This document shows, in pieces, positions 47,832 through 57,266 of a stretch of DNA of 64,000 nt. Position numbers and translations under genes: made by a program. Under the pieces are notes generated by a model, which had not been told where the DNA came from, did not search any database, and was given only the letters and a program-made list of their open reading frames with translations. The DNA is taken from contig NZ_JACJRG010000009.1 in the NCBI RefSeq assembly GCF_014697125.1, positions 140,578 through 204,577 on the forward strand, written 5' to 3'. The first letter of the stretch is position 1, and every line of letters begins with the position of its first letter. This DNA comes from Anabaena minutissima FACHB-250 (GTDB lineage: Bacteria > Cyanobacteriota > Cyanobacteriia > Cyanobacteriales > Nostocaceae).

Positions 47832-49856
47832 TTAAAACCGTTGACCTATGCCTAAATGTATTCTGCTTTCCCCTTGATCACTAACGCCGTAGTCAGCGCG
47901 AATTAAACCTAATGGGGAGTCTACTCGTACTCCTGCACCGTAACCAAAACCAGAACCGGGTTTACCGCGTACACCTGCGGGGTCTCCAAGAACGGTGTCA
48001 CCAGAACCTAAGTCTGAGGCGAAGTCAGCGAACAATACTCCCCCTAAGATTGGTAAGACGGAAAAGCGATATTCAGCAGAGGCTAATACATAGCTGCGAC
48101 CATTACCTACATCCCCCGCATCGTAACCACGCACGGAATTAGAACCACCTAAGTTAAAGGTTTCATAGGGTGGTAAGTCACCTAAGACAGTACCAGCTTG
48201 CACATTAAAGGCAAATACTTGGGGTTTTTGACTGTTAAATAGCTGCACTGGGACATACTGTTTGTAATTGGCTGTGAGGCGATTCATGGAAATGTTACCT
48301 TGACCGATGGGGACAGATTGTTCTGTACTCAGACTTAGTACAGAACCCTTGGTAGGATTAATCCGGTTATCGCGTTGGTCTTTGGTGGCGGTGAAAGAGA
48401 CGGTAGCTAAGTCATCAACGCCAGTACCACTAGCAGAGAGGGGGTTTCCTTGGACATCGGTAGAGTTAATATTGCCTTGGCGATCGCGAATGCTGGTACG
48501 AGTATAATTAAATCCTAAAGACGCATCCCAATCATCAATCGGTCGTTGTAAGCTGATAGATGCACCAATCTTACCTTCGCGGACTTTATCGTCATTAGCT
48601 AACTTAATCTCATCATCAAAGGTTTCCGAAAGTTCTCGACTACGGAAGATGTTCACTGTGTAGCCTAAACGGTCAGGATTCGTGGCGCGATAGGGGCTAA
48701 TAAATTTACTATCAAATTGCAAGTCTCGGCTACTGACACCGACATTGACGTTTAAAATATCATTTCTGCCGCCGATATTTTGGTCTTGATAGTTCACAGT
48801 CCCGATTAACCCTGTATCACCGTTGTAACTACCACCCAAGTTAATCGCACGCGCCCCATTTTCCTTGAGTTCGTAAATCACATCTAGGTTACTAGCATCC
48901 CCTTCAAAGGCGACATTAATACTTTGAAATAAGCCAGTACGATATAGTTGCTGGACATCTTGCTGGACAATATTTTCTTGAAAAACTTGTCCTGGCTTCA
49001 ATTGCAGTTGTTGCTTTAAGAAGTCTGGTTTGGTACGTCCTGAAACGGGATTGCCATTATTATCGACGGTTTTACCTTCGTCGTTCACAAAACGGAACTT
49101 GATATCACTTACTAAACCTTCCGCCACATTGACCGTGAGAATACCTTCATTACTAGGTTTAATTGATAACACCCGCGCCAAATTATAACCATTGTCGGTG
49201 TACCATTTATTTACTTGTTGGACGGCTGTTTTCAGCCCTTCGGGACTGATGGGTTTACCGATTTGGGATTGAAAAGGTTTAAGGGCGACTTGATAAGTCA
49301 GGGCTTTCGCGCCTTCGAGTTGGAGCGATCGCACTACCACTGGTTGCACTTGATATACTACATTCACACCAGATGGGGTAGTGCGGGTATTGACGTTAGC
49401 ATTGACAAATAAACCAGTCTGCAAAATTGCGGCGACATCTCTTTGTAATTGGCTTTCGCTGGTTTCGCCTCCAGTTTGGGTTTTAATTAATTGGCGGATA
49501 ACTTGCTGTAATTCAGGAGTTGCTCCCACGATCTGTACATCAGTAGCTGTGACGACCAAACCGCCTTCAGTCGTGGTAGGCTTGGGGGCTGGTGGAGTTA
49601 CAACGGGAGGTGTAGGAGGCAGAACCACAGGTTTTTGAGCTATGACTGTAGATGGAGAAAATTGGGGAGTTATCTCTGTTTCTGGTGCAGCCACAGCGTT
49701 GAGAGGTGCGGGGGTTTCTTCCACTACTGGAACTACTAAATTTTGGTCTGGTGCAGCCGAATTTGAGGCGTTAGCAGATACAGCTATGGCTTGTTGCGTA
49801 ACATTACCAGCCGCTAAAGTAGCTAAAGTCAAAATTGCAGTAGAAGAAACACGCAT
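47832..49856 (-). CDS. Omp85/BamA-type outer-membrane assembly protein
   Basis: A 674-residue outer-membrane protein with a signal peptide (about residues 1-26), a Pro/Ala/Thr-rich linker (about 28-100), POTRA domains (from VTATDVQIVGATPELQQV to about residue 330; three repeats are likely) and a 16-strand barrel ending in the C-terminal Phe (GIGQRF). The VRGYDAG-like motif of Omp85 (SNSVRGYDAGDVG) is present. It folds and inserts barrel proteins, as in the BAM complex, or acts like chloroplast Toc75. I place the start at the ATG at 49856; a TTG three codons upstream is the only other option. The gene is divergent from the lipid-A-like gene, with repeats between. Confidence 0.94.
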   Translation of the reverse strand: MRVSSTAILTLATLAAGNVTQQAIAVSANASNSAAPDQNLVVPVVEETPAPLNAVAAPETEITPQFSPSTVIAQKPVVLPPTPPVVTPPAPKPTTTEGGLVVTATDVQIVGATPELQQVIRQLIKTQTGGETSESQLQRDVAAILQTGLFVNANVNTRTTPSGVNVVYQVQPVVVRSLQLEGAKALTYQVALKPFQSQIGKPISPEGLKTAVQQVNKWYTDNGYNLARVLSIKPSNEGILTVNVAEGLVSDIKFRFVNDEGKTVDNNGNPVSGRTKPDFLKQQLQLKPGQVFQENIVQQDVQQLYRTGLFQSINVAFEGDASNLDVIYELKENGARAINLGGSYNGDTGLIGTVNYQDQNIGGRNDILNVNVGVSSRDLQFDSKFISPYRATNPDRLGYTVNIFRSRELSETFDDEIKLANDDKVREGKIGASISLQRPIDDWDASLGFNYTRTSIRDRQGNINSTDVQGNPLSASGTGVDDLATVSFTATKDQRDNRINPTKGSVLSLSTEQSVPIGQGNISMNRLTANYKQYVPVQLFNSQKPQVFAFNVQAGTVLGDLPPYETFNLGGSNSVRGYDAGDVGNGRSYVLASAEYRFSVLPILGGVLFADFASDLGSGDTVLGDPAGVRGKPGSGFGYGAGVRVDSPLGLIRADYGVSDQGESRIHLGIGQRF

Positions 49857-50222
49857 AATTTTCAATACACTAGGGGAAGAAAGCTACAACATTCAGAATG
49901 ATAAAACACTTATGAAGTACAAGGATAGTAGCGCAAAAACCTGCACCACTACGAGCATATGTACTGTTCACTTTATTAATAGCTATTACTTAAATAGAAC
50001 GTTAATTTTGATATTTTGTTTCTTATCAGCCTCAAAGTACCAGTCTTACGCACTAGCTAACAAAAAATGAAATAAACACTCTCTTTCTTTCCTTCTTCAC
50101 TGTCACCTATCACCTATCACCTGTCACCTATCACCTATCACCTGTCACCTATCACCTATCACCTGTCACCTGTCACCTGTCACCTATCACCTGTCACCTG
50201 TCACCTGTCACCTGTATTTCTC
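49857..50222. other. Divergent spacer with TGTCACC array
   Basis: 366 bases between the Omp85 and lipid-A-synthase-like genes. AT-rich up to 50090, then sixteen tandem seven-base units to 50212 (listed separately). No gene. Confidence 0.55.
50101..50212 (+). repeat. Sixteen-unit TRTCACC seven-base array with 21-base order
   Basis: Sixteen perfect tandem units, each TGTCACC or TATCACC. Reading G or A at the second base gives GAA GAA GAA GGG AGGG, so the first half has a 21-base higher-order period. It ends ten bases before the ATG at 50223 and leaves no ribosome-binding site. Confidence 0.9.
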
Positions 50223-51563
50223 ATGAATGATATATCCCGCTTATCCCTAGCTAATTCGCCTACCGCAAGTTCTCGGTTGCAGTTGTTGGTATTAAGTAAT
50301 GGTCATGGGGAAGACGTAATTGCTGTCCGCATTTTGCAAGAACTATTGCAACAATCAAACCCACCAGATATCTTTGCTTTACCTCTAGTGGGTGAAGGAC
50401 GGGCTTACCAACAGTTAGATATTCCCCTCATTGGTGCGGTGCAGAGTATGCCTTCTGGTGGGTTTATCTATATGGATGGGCGACAATTAGCGCGGGATGT
50501 GAAAGGTGGCTTGGTACAACTGACGTGGAGTCAAATTCAAGCGATGCGGCGTTGGGTGCGTTCCCAGAAAAAATTAGGTAACAAGAACGCTATCTTGGCG
50601 GTGGGGGATATTGTCCCGTTATTGTTTGCTTTTATGAGTGGTGCTAAATATGCCTTTGTTGGGACGGCGAAGTCAGAATATTATGTGCGGGATGAAGTGG
50701 GAATATTAGCTAGGAAATCAAAAGCAGCCAAATGGGAAAACTTTTCGGGTTCGATTTATCATCCTTGGGAGAGGTGGTTAATGAGTCGCCGCCGTTGCCC
50801 TGCGGTGTTTCCTAGGGATGGGTTGACAACACAAATTTTAAATCAGTGGCAGATTCCGGCTTTTGATATGGGAAATCCGATGATGGATGGTTTAGAGGCG
50901 AGGTTTAATACCCAACAGCAAGAAATGGCTAGACCATTGGGGATTACTCTCCTCCCTGGTTCGCGTGCGCCGGAAGCCTATAAAAATTGGGAAATAATTA
51001 TGGTGGCTGTGTCTGCATTGATGGGGAGTTTTCGGGAGCGAAATTCGTTTATCCCTAGTTCTAGCAATGTAGTATTTTTAGGAGCGATCGCACCCAATCT
51101 AGACTTGAGTATACTAGCCCAAACTGTGCAGTCTCAAGGCTGGCGAACGTCTACAGAATCACCTCTTCCCCTACCTGATGACACTGCTTTAATCTTCCAA
51201 CAAAGAAATGCCTACATCATCTTGACACAACAAGCATACAACGAATGTTTGCATTGGGGAGATGTGGCGATCGCAATGGCGGGGACAGCTACAGAACAGT
51301 TTATCGGTTTAGGTAAACCCGCGATCGCCATTCCTGGGGAGGGGCCGCAATATAACCCCGGTTTTGCAGAAGCCCAAAGCCGACTTTTAGGCTTATCACT
51401 AATTTTAGTGGAAGAACCAGGACAAGTTGCTCAAGAAGTGCGATCGCTTTTCACTTATCCTGATAGGCTGCATATCATTGCTGAGAATGGTAGGCGGAGG
51501 ATGGGGAAGCCAGGCGCAGCAGCCAGGATTGCTGAGTGTTTAGTAGAAAAATTCAGTATTTAA
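50223..51563 (+). CDS. Lipid-A-disaccharide-synthase-related protein
   Basis: A 446-residue protein of the LpxB-related cyanobacterial family (named for similarity to lipid-A-disaccharide synthase). It begins with a Rossmann-like start RLQLLVLSNGHGEDVIAV and ends with MAGTATEQFIGLGKPAIAIPGEGPQYNPGFAEAQSRLLG, the GT-B-type C-terminal motif. Because these cyanobacteria do not make classical Kdo lipid A, the acceptor is uncertain. The start ATG has only a seven-base repeat array before it. It is convergent with the LuxR-type regulator. A hairpin at 51565-51587 lies in the gap between them. Confidence 0.88.
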   Translation: MNDISRLSLANSPTASSRLQLLVLSNGHGEDVIAVRILQELLQQSNPPDIFALPLVGEGRAYQQLDIPLIGAVQSMPSGGFIYMDGRQLARDVKGGLVQLTWSQIQAMRRWVRSQKKLGNKNAILAVGDIVPLLFAFMSGAKYAFVGTAKSEYYVRDEVGILARKSKAAKWENFSGSIYHPWERWLMSRRRCPAVFPRDGLTTQILNQWQIPAFDMGNPMMDGLEARFNTQQQEMARPLGITLLPGSRAPEAYKNWEIIMVAVSALMGSFRERNSFIPSSSNVVFLGAIAPNLDLSILAQTVQSQGWRTSTESPLPLPDDTALIFQQRNAYIILTQQAYNECLHWGDVAIAMAGTATEQFIGLGKPAIAIPGEGPQYNPGFAEAQSRLLGLSLILVEEPGQVAQEVRSLFTYPDRLHIIAENGRRRMGKPGAAARIAECLVEKFSI

Positions 51564-51564
51564 G

Positions 51565-51587
51565 CCCCTTTCCACGTCGGAGAGGGG
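51565..51587. terminator. Hairpin between convergent genes
   Basis: CCCCTTTCC and GGAGAGGGG pair around ACGTC (one T-G pair). It follows the stop at 51563 and lies before the convergent regulator. Confidence 0.55.
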
Positions 51588-51628
51588 TTGGGGAGAGGTT
51601 CAGGAAATCTATACCCAACGTCCAGCAA

Positions 51629-52351
51629 TTACGCTACTAACCCAGAACGCAAAGCCCTTACAGCCGCTTGGGTACGGTCATCGGCGCACAGTTTATTCAG
51701 AATGTTACGAACGTGAGTTTTAACTGTGCCGACAGTAATATAGAGTTTCTCTGCAATTTGTCCATTACTGCAACCAGCCACAATTAACTCTAAAATTTCT
51801 AACTCCCGTTGTGTGAGTGGGTAAGTTTCTAAAACTTGTTCGTATTCTGAAGGTAAAGCTTCGATTTTGACCGTTTTTGGCTTATCAGATGATTGGGTTT
51901 CTACAGGGATACCCTGCCGCATTTTCTGTAATACTACATTGGCGATCGCTGGATCAATCCAAGAGTTACCTGCGTAAGTTGCTTGTATCGCCTCTGTTAA
52001 TTTACTAATGCTTGTCTCTTTCATGTAATAAGAGTCTGCACCTGCGGCAAAGGCTGCTAGCACCGCATCTTCGGTATGATCCATTGTCAGGATCAAAACC
52101 TTAGTATTTGTTTGTCCACTTTCAGCTTGATAGCGTCTAAACTTACGGGTGAGTTCAATGCCATCCATGTCAGGTAGTCCAATATCTACCACGGCGACAT
52201 CTGGCTTTGCTGTTTCCAAAAGTTTTAGTCCTTGAGTCGCATTAGCGGCTTCACCAACTACTCTCAATCCTCCGTGGGACTGCAATGCAGCTCTTAACCC
52301 CATCCTCGTTAGGTCATGGTCTTCAATTAAAATAATGCTAATTTCATTCAT
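51629..52351 (-). CDS. NarL/LuxR-type response regulator
   Basis: A 240-residue response regulator: an N-terminal receiver (residues 3-125, phosphoacceptor Asp56 in VAVVDIGLPDMDG, Lys in YYMKETSI) and a C-terminal LuxR-type DNA-binding helix-turn-helix (about residues 174-225, with LTQRELEILELIVAGCSNGQIAEKLYITVGTVKTHV). It should bind DNA after phosphorylation by a kinase. No kinase is directly adjacent, but two kinases with receivers lie 1.3-3.7 kb away on the other strand. A short unconfirmed frame ends eight bases inside its start. Target genes are not evident. Confidence 0.93.
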   Translation of the reverse strand: MNEISIILIEDHDLTRMGLRAALQSHGGLRVVGEAANATQGLKLLETAKPDVAVVDIGLPDMDGIELTRKFRRYQAESGQTNTKVLILTMDHTEDAVLAAFAAGADSYYMKETSISKLTEAIQATYAGNSWIDPAIANVVLQKMRQGIPVETQSSDKPKTVKIEALPSEYEQVLETYPLTQRELEILELIVAGCSNGQIAEKLYITVGTVKTHVRNILNKLCADDRTQAAVRALRSGLVA

Positions 52352-52550
52352 TGCTACACCCGCTATTTCTTCTTTGCAGCTGACAAACTAAATTTTTTTT
52401 AGTTGTTTCTAATTTGCTTTCTATGAGTTTTCCAAACCAAAGATAGATGATCTCTGTATATGCCTGCATCCACCGATAGAAATAATCACTACCTTTTTTT
52501 TCAGGCTGGATGTAGCTCAGAATCATGCCTGGGATATATTTATTTTCCAC
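52344..52550 (-). CDS. Possible small protein overlapping the regulator start
   Basis: A 68-residue frame with a GTG start overlaps the first eight bases of the response-regulator gene (stop TGA inside ATGAATGA), an arrangement typical of translational coupling. The product is rich in aromatic and basic residues (YFYRWMQAYTEIIYLWFGKLIESK) and not obviously low complexity. There is no ribosome-binding site and no family I recognise, so it may be noise. Confidence 0.3.
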   Translation of the reverse strand: MENKYIPGMILSYIQPEKKGSDYFYRWMQAYTEIIYLWFGKLIESKLETTKKNLVCQLQRRNSGCSNE

Positions 52551-53625
52551 TTAATAATATATGATACTTGCTTTCTGCACTGATTAAGTAGACTGACTTG
52601 ATATATTACAGTGCTTACATTTGAAAAAATCTGGGATACAGGAGCTAATAGGAGCTTTTTCCCCAACTTTTTATTCACATCTTGCCATTGGGTTATATTT
52701 GTCTACTTCTTGCTAATGGATACTTTTTCTATGAACTATTATCGCATATTATGGCAAAATTTAGCCGAAAAGTGAGCAGCAGTTTTCATCGAGAAAATAA
52801 AATCAGAAAACTTTAAGTACCCCTGCTTCAATATTCTAGTCTTTTCAAAAGTAGGGAAAATACGACAAGCTGACTGTAACAGATAATGAACATTGTCTTT
52901 ACTGATGATTCCAGCTAAATTTATTGTAACTTTTGTCAACTCTCACAAGCTGCTATCACCAAAAAAATACGGGAATGCGTTTAGCGATCGCCAACAAATT
53001 TTAGAAATACCAAATACCACAAGTTCAGATTATTTTGCTGCACTCAGAACAAGCGATCGCAACAATTCAATACCCCAAGCTGATGTTACACAATGTTTGT
53101 TTCCAACTCTCACCAATGGGTGAGGACTTGTGTTAACTCATTCTTTTACAATTGTAATGAAGGTTAATAAAGTGTTGTAATTTACTTTGTAATAGTCGTT
53201 GTCTTTGTTGGGCGTCAGCGATCTATGCCTTGTTCATTAATTGCTAATTCATGATTAACAATTCAACTACAGCACAATTTAAATACAAAATATACCCCCA
53301 ATGTAAATAAATATGCTTTTAGCAAAGGATGAATGATCAACTAAATGTCATGACTACCAAAATAAAACTCCATAAAGTTCATATTACCAATCGGATTAAT
53401 TTATTGGTAAAGGAATCGGTTAGAACTACTCATAATGTTGTGTGGGAAGTATACTGAGTTCTCGAATCAGCCTCTATTCTAATTAGAGACTGTCTAAAAT
53501 CCAAACATCTTTCATTCAGTATAATTCTCAAAAGACATACCCAACATTTAGAATTATTTAGTTTGTTAGTTTAAAACAAGATATGTTTGACACCAACCTG
53601 TATTTGACAGCGAAAATAAAAACCA
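52551..53625. other. Long intergenic region, no confident gene
   Basis: About 1.1 kb between divergent signalling genes. It contains two overlapping short frames on opposite strands (52739-52939 and 52893-53123) that I reject, two HIP1 octamers at about 52984 and 53054, and AT-rich sequence. I see no RNA gene. It may be the control region of the receiver/kinase gene at 53626. Confidence 0.5.
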
Positions 53626-54960
53626 ATGAAAGAAACGCTGAGAATTTTGGTTGTAGACGATGATGAGTTAGACCGCATGACAGTCTATTTAGCCCTGATC
53701 CAAGCAGGTGAAAAAATAGAATTGTCTGAAGTAAGTGACGCGAAAACTGCAATCTCTACCTTAAGACATACTACTTATGATTGTGTTTTCTTGGACAATG
53801 ATTTGCCAGACCAAGATGCTTTAAGCTTAATTCAAAAGCTTCGGGACTCGGAAATAAAAGTTCCCCTAGTAGTGATCACAGATCAAGGAGACGAACAAAC
53901 GGCTGTTGAATTGATGAAAGCTGGTGCTACCGATTATCTGGCTAAATCCAGGCTGTCATCAGCAACCGTGACTCAGGTTTTACGCCATGCGATGCGAGTT
54001 TACCAAGCGGAACTGCAAAGGGATTTAGCACATCAGCAGCTGAAAGAAAGCCATGAACAGTTATTACGTAAAAATCAAGAACTAGAGAGACAACAGGAAC
54101 AAATTCAGTTACAAAATTTAAAACTATTAGAAGCATCACGGCTAAAATCTCAGTTTTTAGCTACAATGTCTCATGAGTTGCGAACACCAATGAATGCTAT
54201 TATTGGTTTTGCTCAAATATTGTTACGCCCTAAGTTTGGCAAACTCACAAATCAGCAAGCGGATATGGTAGAACGTATCCTGAATAACGGTAAGCACTTG
54301 CTGCTGCTAGTGAATGAAGTTCTCGATTTTTCTAAGTTGGAGGAAGGAAGATTAGCACTCCAGCCAGAATTATTTGATGTAGCTAAAGTCACTCATACAG
54401 CAGTTGCAGAAATGCGTTCTTTAGCAGAAGCAAAAAAGTTGTCTTTGATAGTAAAAATTAATATAGCTAACTCTTTAGTTTTTAATGATCCGGTACGGAT
54501 CAGACAGATATTATTAAATTTATTATCTAATTCTATTAAGTTTACTGAGTCTGGTAGTATTTGGGTGGAATTACAAGACTTGGGAGAAAATCGAGTGGCG
54601 ATCGCTGTTCGAGATACAGGTATAGGTATATCTTCTCAAGATTCTCAGCATATTTTTGAAGCTTTCCGACAAGTTGATCAAAGTATTACCCGTAAATATT
54701 CAGGTACAGGCTTGGGTTTAGCAATTATCAACTCTCTTGTCCGAATGATGGGCGGCAAAATCTCTCTTGAAAGTCAAGTAGGGGTTGGTTCTCTATTTAA
54801 AATTGAACTACCCAGAAAAGTATCATTATCTACCTCAAACCAAACGTTAGCGGCGGTGGATTTCAATGGCAAAGGAATTTTGTCTTCGCCTCAAAACTCA
54901 CATCCATCTCCTTCTCAAACGAGTCAAGTCTCTATGGGGTTTCCTCACCTCAAACTATAA
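53626..54960 (+). CDS. Receiver-histidine kinase hybrid (soluble)
   Basis: A 444-residue protein: an N-terminal receiver (residues 5-120; Asp57 in CVFLDNDLPDQD, Lys107), a short coiled coil (about 125-172), HisKA with the phosphorylated His183 in MSHELRTP, and a HATPase domain (N box near QILLNLLSNSIKFT, G boxes DTGIGIS and GTGLGLAI). After that there is a 40-residue Ser/Pro-rich tail. No membrane segment or sensor domain, so input must come by phosphorylation of the receiver or a partner protein. A second kinase of the same layout starts 24 bases downstream, so the two form an operon. The tail is unusual. Confidence 0.92.
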   Translation: MKETLRILVVDDDELDRMTVYLALIQAGEKIELSEVSDAKTAISTLRHTTYDCVFLDNDLPDQDALSLIQKLRDSEIKVPLVVITDQGDEQTAVELMKAGATDYLAKSRLSSATVTQVLRHAMRVYQAELQRDLAHQQLKESHEQLLRKNQELERQQEQIQLQNLKLLEASRLKSQFLATMSHELRTPMNAIIGFAQILLRPKFGKLTNQQADMVERILNNGKHLLLLVNEVLDFSKLEEGRLALQPELFDVAKVTHTAVAEMRSLAEAKKLSLIVKINIANSLVFNDPVRIRQILLNLLSNSIKFTESGSIWVELQDLGENRVAIAVRDTGIGISSQDSQHIFEAFRQVDQSITRKYSGTGLGLAIINSLVRMMGGKISLESQVGVGSLFKIELPRKVSLSTSNQTLAAVDFNGKGILSSPQNSHPSPSQTSQVSMGFPHLKL

Positions 54961-54983
54961 AAGTTCCTAACCAGTTGATTATC

Positions 54984-56096
54984 ATGTCTGTTGTTGAAAA
55001 TTCTAAAATTGATCGTATTCTAGCTGTTGATGATACTAGAGATAATCTGATTTTGGTTCAGACCATTCTCGAAAGTGAAGGCTATGAGATTGATTCAGTT
55101 ACAGATGGGAAGTCAGCTTTAGAAAAAGTTACTCAATCTCCACCTGATCTGATTTTGCTAGATGTGATGATGCCCGGAATGGATGGTTATGAAGTGACAC
55201 GGCGCATCCGCAAGAATCCTGAACTCAACTATATTCCTATTTTGTTGATTACCGCCTTTCACGAATCCAGTGTTGTCGAAGGTTTAGATGCTGGTGCTGA
55301 TGATTTTATTCGCAAACCATTTGATACAGATGAATTATTAGCGAGAGTGCGATCGCTTCTCCGCCTCAAGCATAGTCTTGACGAACAACGCAAAATGGCA
55401 CGTCAACGGGAAGACTTTGTTTCTCGTCTGACTCACGATTTACGTACCCCTTTAGTAGCAGCTGATCGGATGCTGGATTTATTTGAAAAAGAAACCTTTT
55501 GCCCGATTTCTCCAGAAATGAAACAAGCGATCGCTGTGATGATTCGCAGCAATCAAAATCTCATGCAAATGGTCAACACTCTCCTAGAAGTTTATCGCTT
55601 TGAGGCAGGTAAAAAGACCTTGAATTACGAAAGCTGCAATCTTCCCGAAATCGCCTCAGAAGTAGTCAGCGAACTCATCCCTCTAGCCAGTGAAAAAAAT
55701 ATCAGTCTCAAGCTAGACACCAGTCAATTAGATAATCTGGGAAATAAAGCTGGTGTAGTTATGGGTGATGCCTTAGAACTACGGCGTGTGCTACATAACT
55801 TAGTTGGTAATGCTATTAAATTTACTGACACAGGTAGCATTAGCATCACGATATGGGAAACCAATCACAACTGGGTAAATATCGAAGTAGAAGATACTGG
55901 TTATGGAATTGCGATAGAAGACCAAGCTACTGTTTTCGAGCGATTTCGCCAAGGTAGAAATAAAAGGTCAGGTAGTGGCTTAGGATTACATTTATCCAGC
56001 CGCATTATCGAAGCGCACGAAGGTAAAATTAGCCTCACATCCGAACTAGGAAAAGGTAGTACATTCACCATCCAACTACCAAAAAATTTACATTAG
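54984..56096 (+). CDS. Receiver-histidine kinase hybrid, second copy
   Basis: A 370-residue kinase with the same order as its neighbour: receiver (residues 9-125; Asp60 in LILLDVMMPGMDG, Lys111 in FIRKPFD), a short helix, HisKA with His151 in RLTHDLRTPLV, and HATPase (NLVGNAIKFT, DTGYGIA, GSGLGLHL). It ends at about residue 370 without any tail. Note that HisKA here reads HDLRTP, not HELRTP, a frequent variant. I use the ATG at 54984; a TTG at 54975 would add three residues. No ribosome-binding site is strong. It is followed by the TGTCACC/TATCACC repeats and a convergent single-domain regulator. Confidence 0.92.
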   Translation: MSVVENSKIDRILAVDDTRDNLILVQTILESEGYEIDSVTDGKSALEKVTQSPPDLILLDVMMPGMDGYEVTRRIRKNPELNYIPILLITAFHESSVVEGLDAGADDFIRKPFDTDELLARVRSLLRLKHSLDEQRKMARQREDFVSRLTHDLRTPLVAADRMLDLFEKETFCPISPEMKQAIAVMIRSNQNLMQMVNTLLEVYRFEAGKKTLNYESCNLPEIASEVVSELIPLASEKNISLKLDTSQLDNLGNKAGVVMGDALELRRVLHNLVGNAIKFTDTGSISITIWETNHNWVNIEVEDTGYGIAIEDQATVFERFRQGRNKRSGSGLGLHLSSRIIEAHEGKISLTSELGKGSTFTIQLPKNLH

Positions 56097-56104
56097 TCAC
56101 TTAT

Positions 56105-56150
56105 AACCTGTCACCTATCACCTGTCACCTATCACCTGTTCCCTATTCCT
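56105..56150. repeat. CCTGTCA/CCTATCA seven-base repeats
   Basis: Five to six units between the second kinase stop and the end of the convergent regulator gene, overlapping the regulator's last codons. Confidence 0.8.
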
Positions 56151-56577
56151 GACATAACTGATAAGCTGAGGCAAATTGAAATTTGCCACAAAGCAAGCGG
56201 CGAATCACTGCCTCTAAATCTTCAATCATGTAAGGTTTACAGAGGTATTCATTAAACCCTGCCTTAAGAATGCGTTCTTGATCCTCTCTATCAGCCAAAG
56301 CTGTGACAGCTACTACAGGAATTTCACGCGTTAGTGGTTCTTGTTTGAGATAACTTATAACATCAATCCCATTGAGACTGGGTAACAAGATATCTAACAT
56401 AATTAAGTCTGGCTGATACTCTTTTGCTACTAGTACAGTATTTGTACTATCTTGTTGACAAATAAATCTACAGCCAAGTGATTCAAGGGCATAACTAATC
56501 AGCAGTAGACTATCATCGTTGTCTTCCACTGCTAAAATCAACGGCTGCTGAGAGTTGCGCTTCTTTTTATCACTCAT
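56143..56577 (-). CDS. Single-domain response regulator
   Basis: A 144-residue stand-alone receiver (CheY-type). Asp62 in LIMLDILLPSLNGID is the phosphoacceptor; the acidic pair EDND is at 18-21 and the Lys is in YLCKPYM. There is no output domain, so it should pass a phosphoryl group on or act by protein contact. I favour the ATG at 56577 (MSDKKKRN); longer starts add residues unlike the family, for example a TTG at 56667. It is convergent with the two kinases and is a likely partner, but this is inference. Confidence 0.9.
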   Translation of the reverse strand: MSDKKKRNSQQPLILAVEDNDDSLLLISYALESLGCRFICQQDSTNTVLVAKEYQPDLIMLDILLPSLNGIDVISYLKQEPLTREIPVVAVTALADREDQERILKAGFNEYLCKPYMIEDLEAVIRRLLCGKFQFASAYQLCQE

Positions 56578-57266
56578 GAATGATTTTGCCAGATACATTT
56601 CTAGAAGATTCCATGAGAATTGATCGTCATTCGTAAGCAGACAAGGTATCTCGTCAAAAAAATTCAAAAAATTACGATAATTTTTATAGGTTTAGCAGAC
56701 ACTTATTGATTATACGCAAGATTACAGAATATTTTTTGCGTAACTTCATCATAACTTAATATACATAATTATGTTTTGCAGTATAATCCCTGGTGTTATT
56801 TATTTCAGTAGATGTAAAGATACATTTTTATCAGTGGAGGCTCTGAATAAGATTGTATTAACTTAATAAGTCACTTACTTACTAAGTAAGTCGGTGAGAA
56901 TCAACTTAACCATGTTAAGTAATATAAAGTTATTGTGATCGAGTTTGTAGTCAGGACTTTAGTCCTTATTTTAGGAATAGATTCTTTACTACAAACCTTT
57001 AATTATTTACGCCGTTCTACTTATTTCATCATCAAACAAAGAGTTAATATATTTTTGTAAACTTGTATATATAATTGGCTAATTATAGTGTAGTATTTGT
57101 AGTATACAAAGCTTTATACAGCACAATCACCAAACTTAACTATTAGCTAAAATCTCAAAACTAGTCAGTAAAAGCAGATGATATCAATATCAGTTTCATA
57201 ATTTTAAATCTGATAAATCTAAGATGCTTATTTTTCGCTCCCCATTCGATTACCCCAATATAAAAT
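56578..57266. other. Long spacer with palindromes
   Basis: About 690 bases. From 56873 to 56996 there are three palindromes in a row: ACTTACTT/AAGTAAGT (56873-56891), ACTTAAC/GTTAAGT (56904-56920), and a larger hairpin GTTTGTAGT/ACTACAAAC (56943-56996) with an inner AGGACT/AGTCCT stem. No gene seen. Confidence 0.5.

Noticed and set aside
47832..51563. Lipid A export or synthesis island (Omp85 next to LpxB-like)
   Set aside because: The two genes are divergent, separated by repeats, and there are no other lpx, lpt or kds genes nearby.
52893..53123. 76-residue frame on the plus strand in the long spacer
   Set aside because: No ribosome-binding site, mixed composition, overlaps another frame (52739-52939) on the other strand; neither resembles a known protein.
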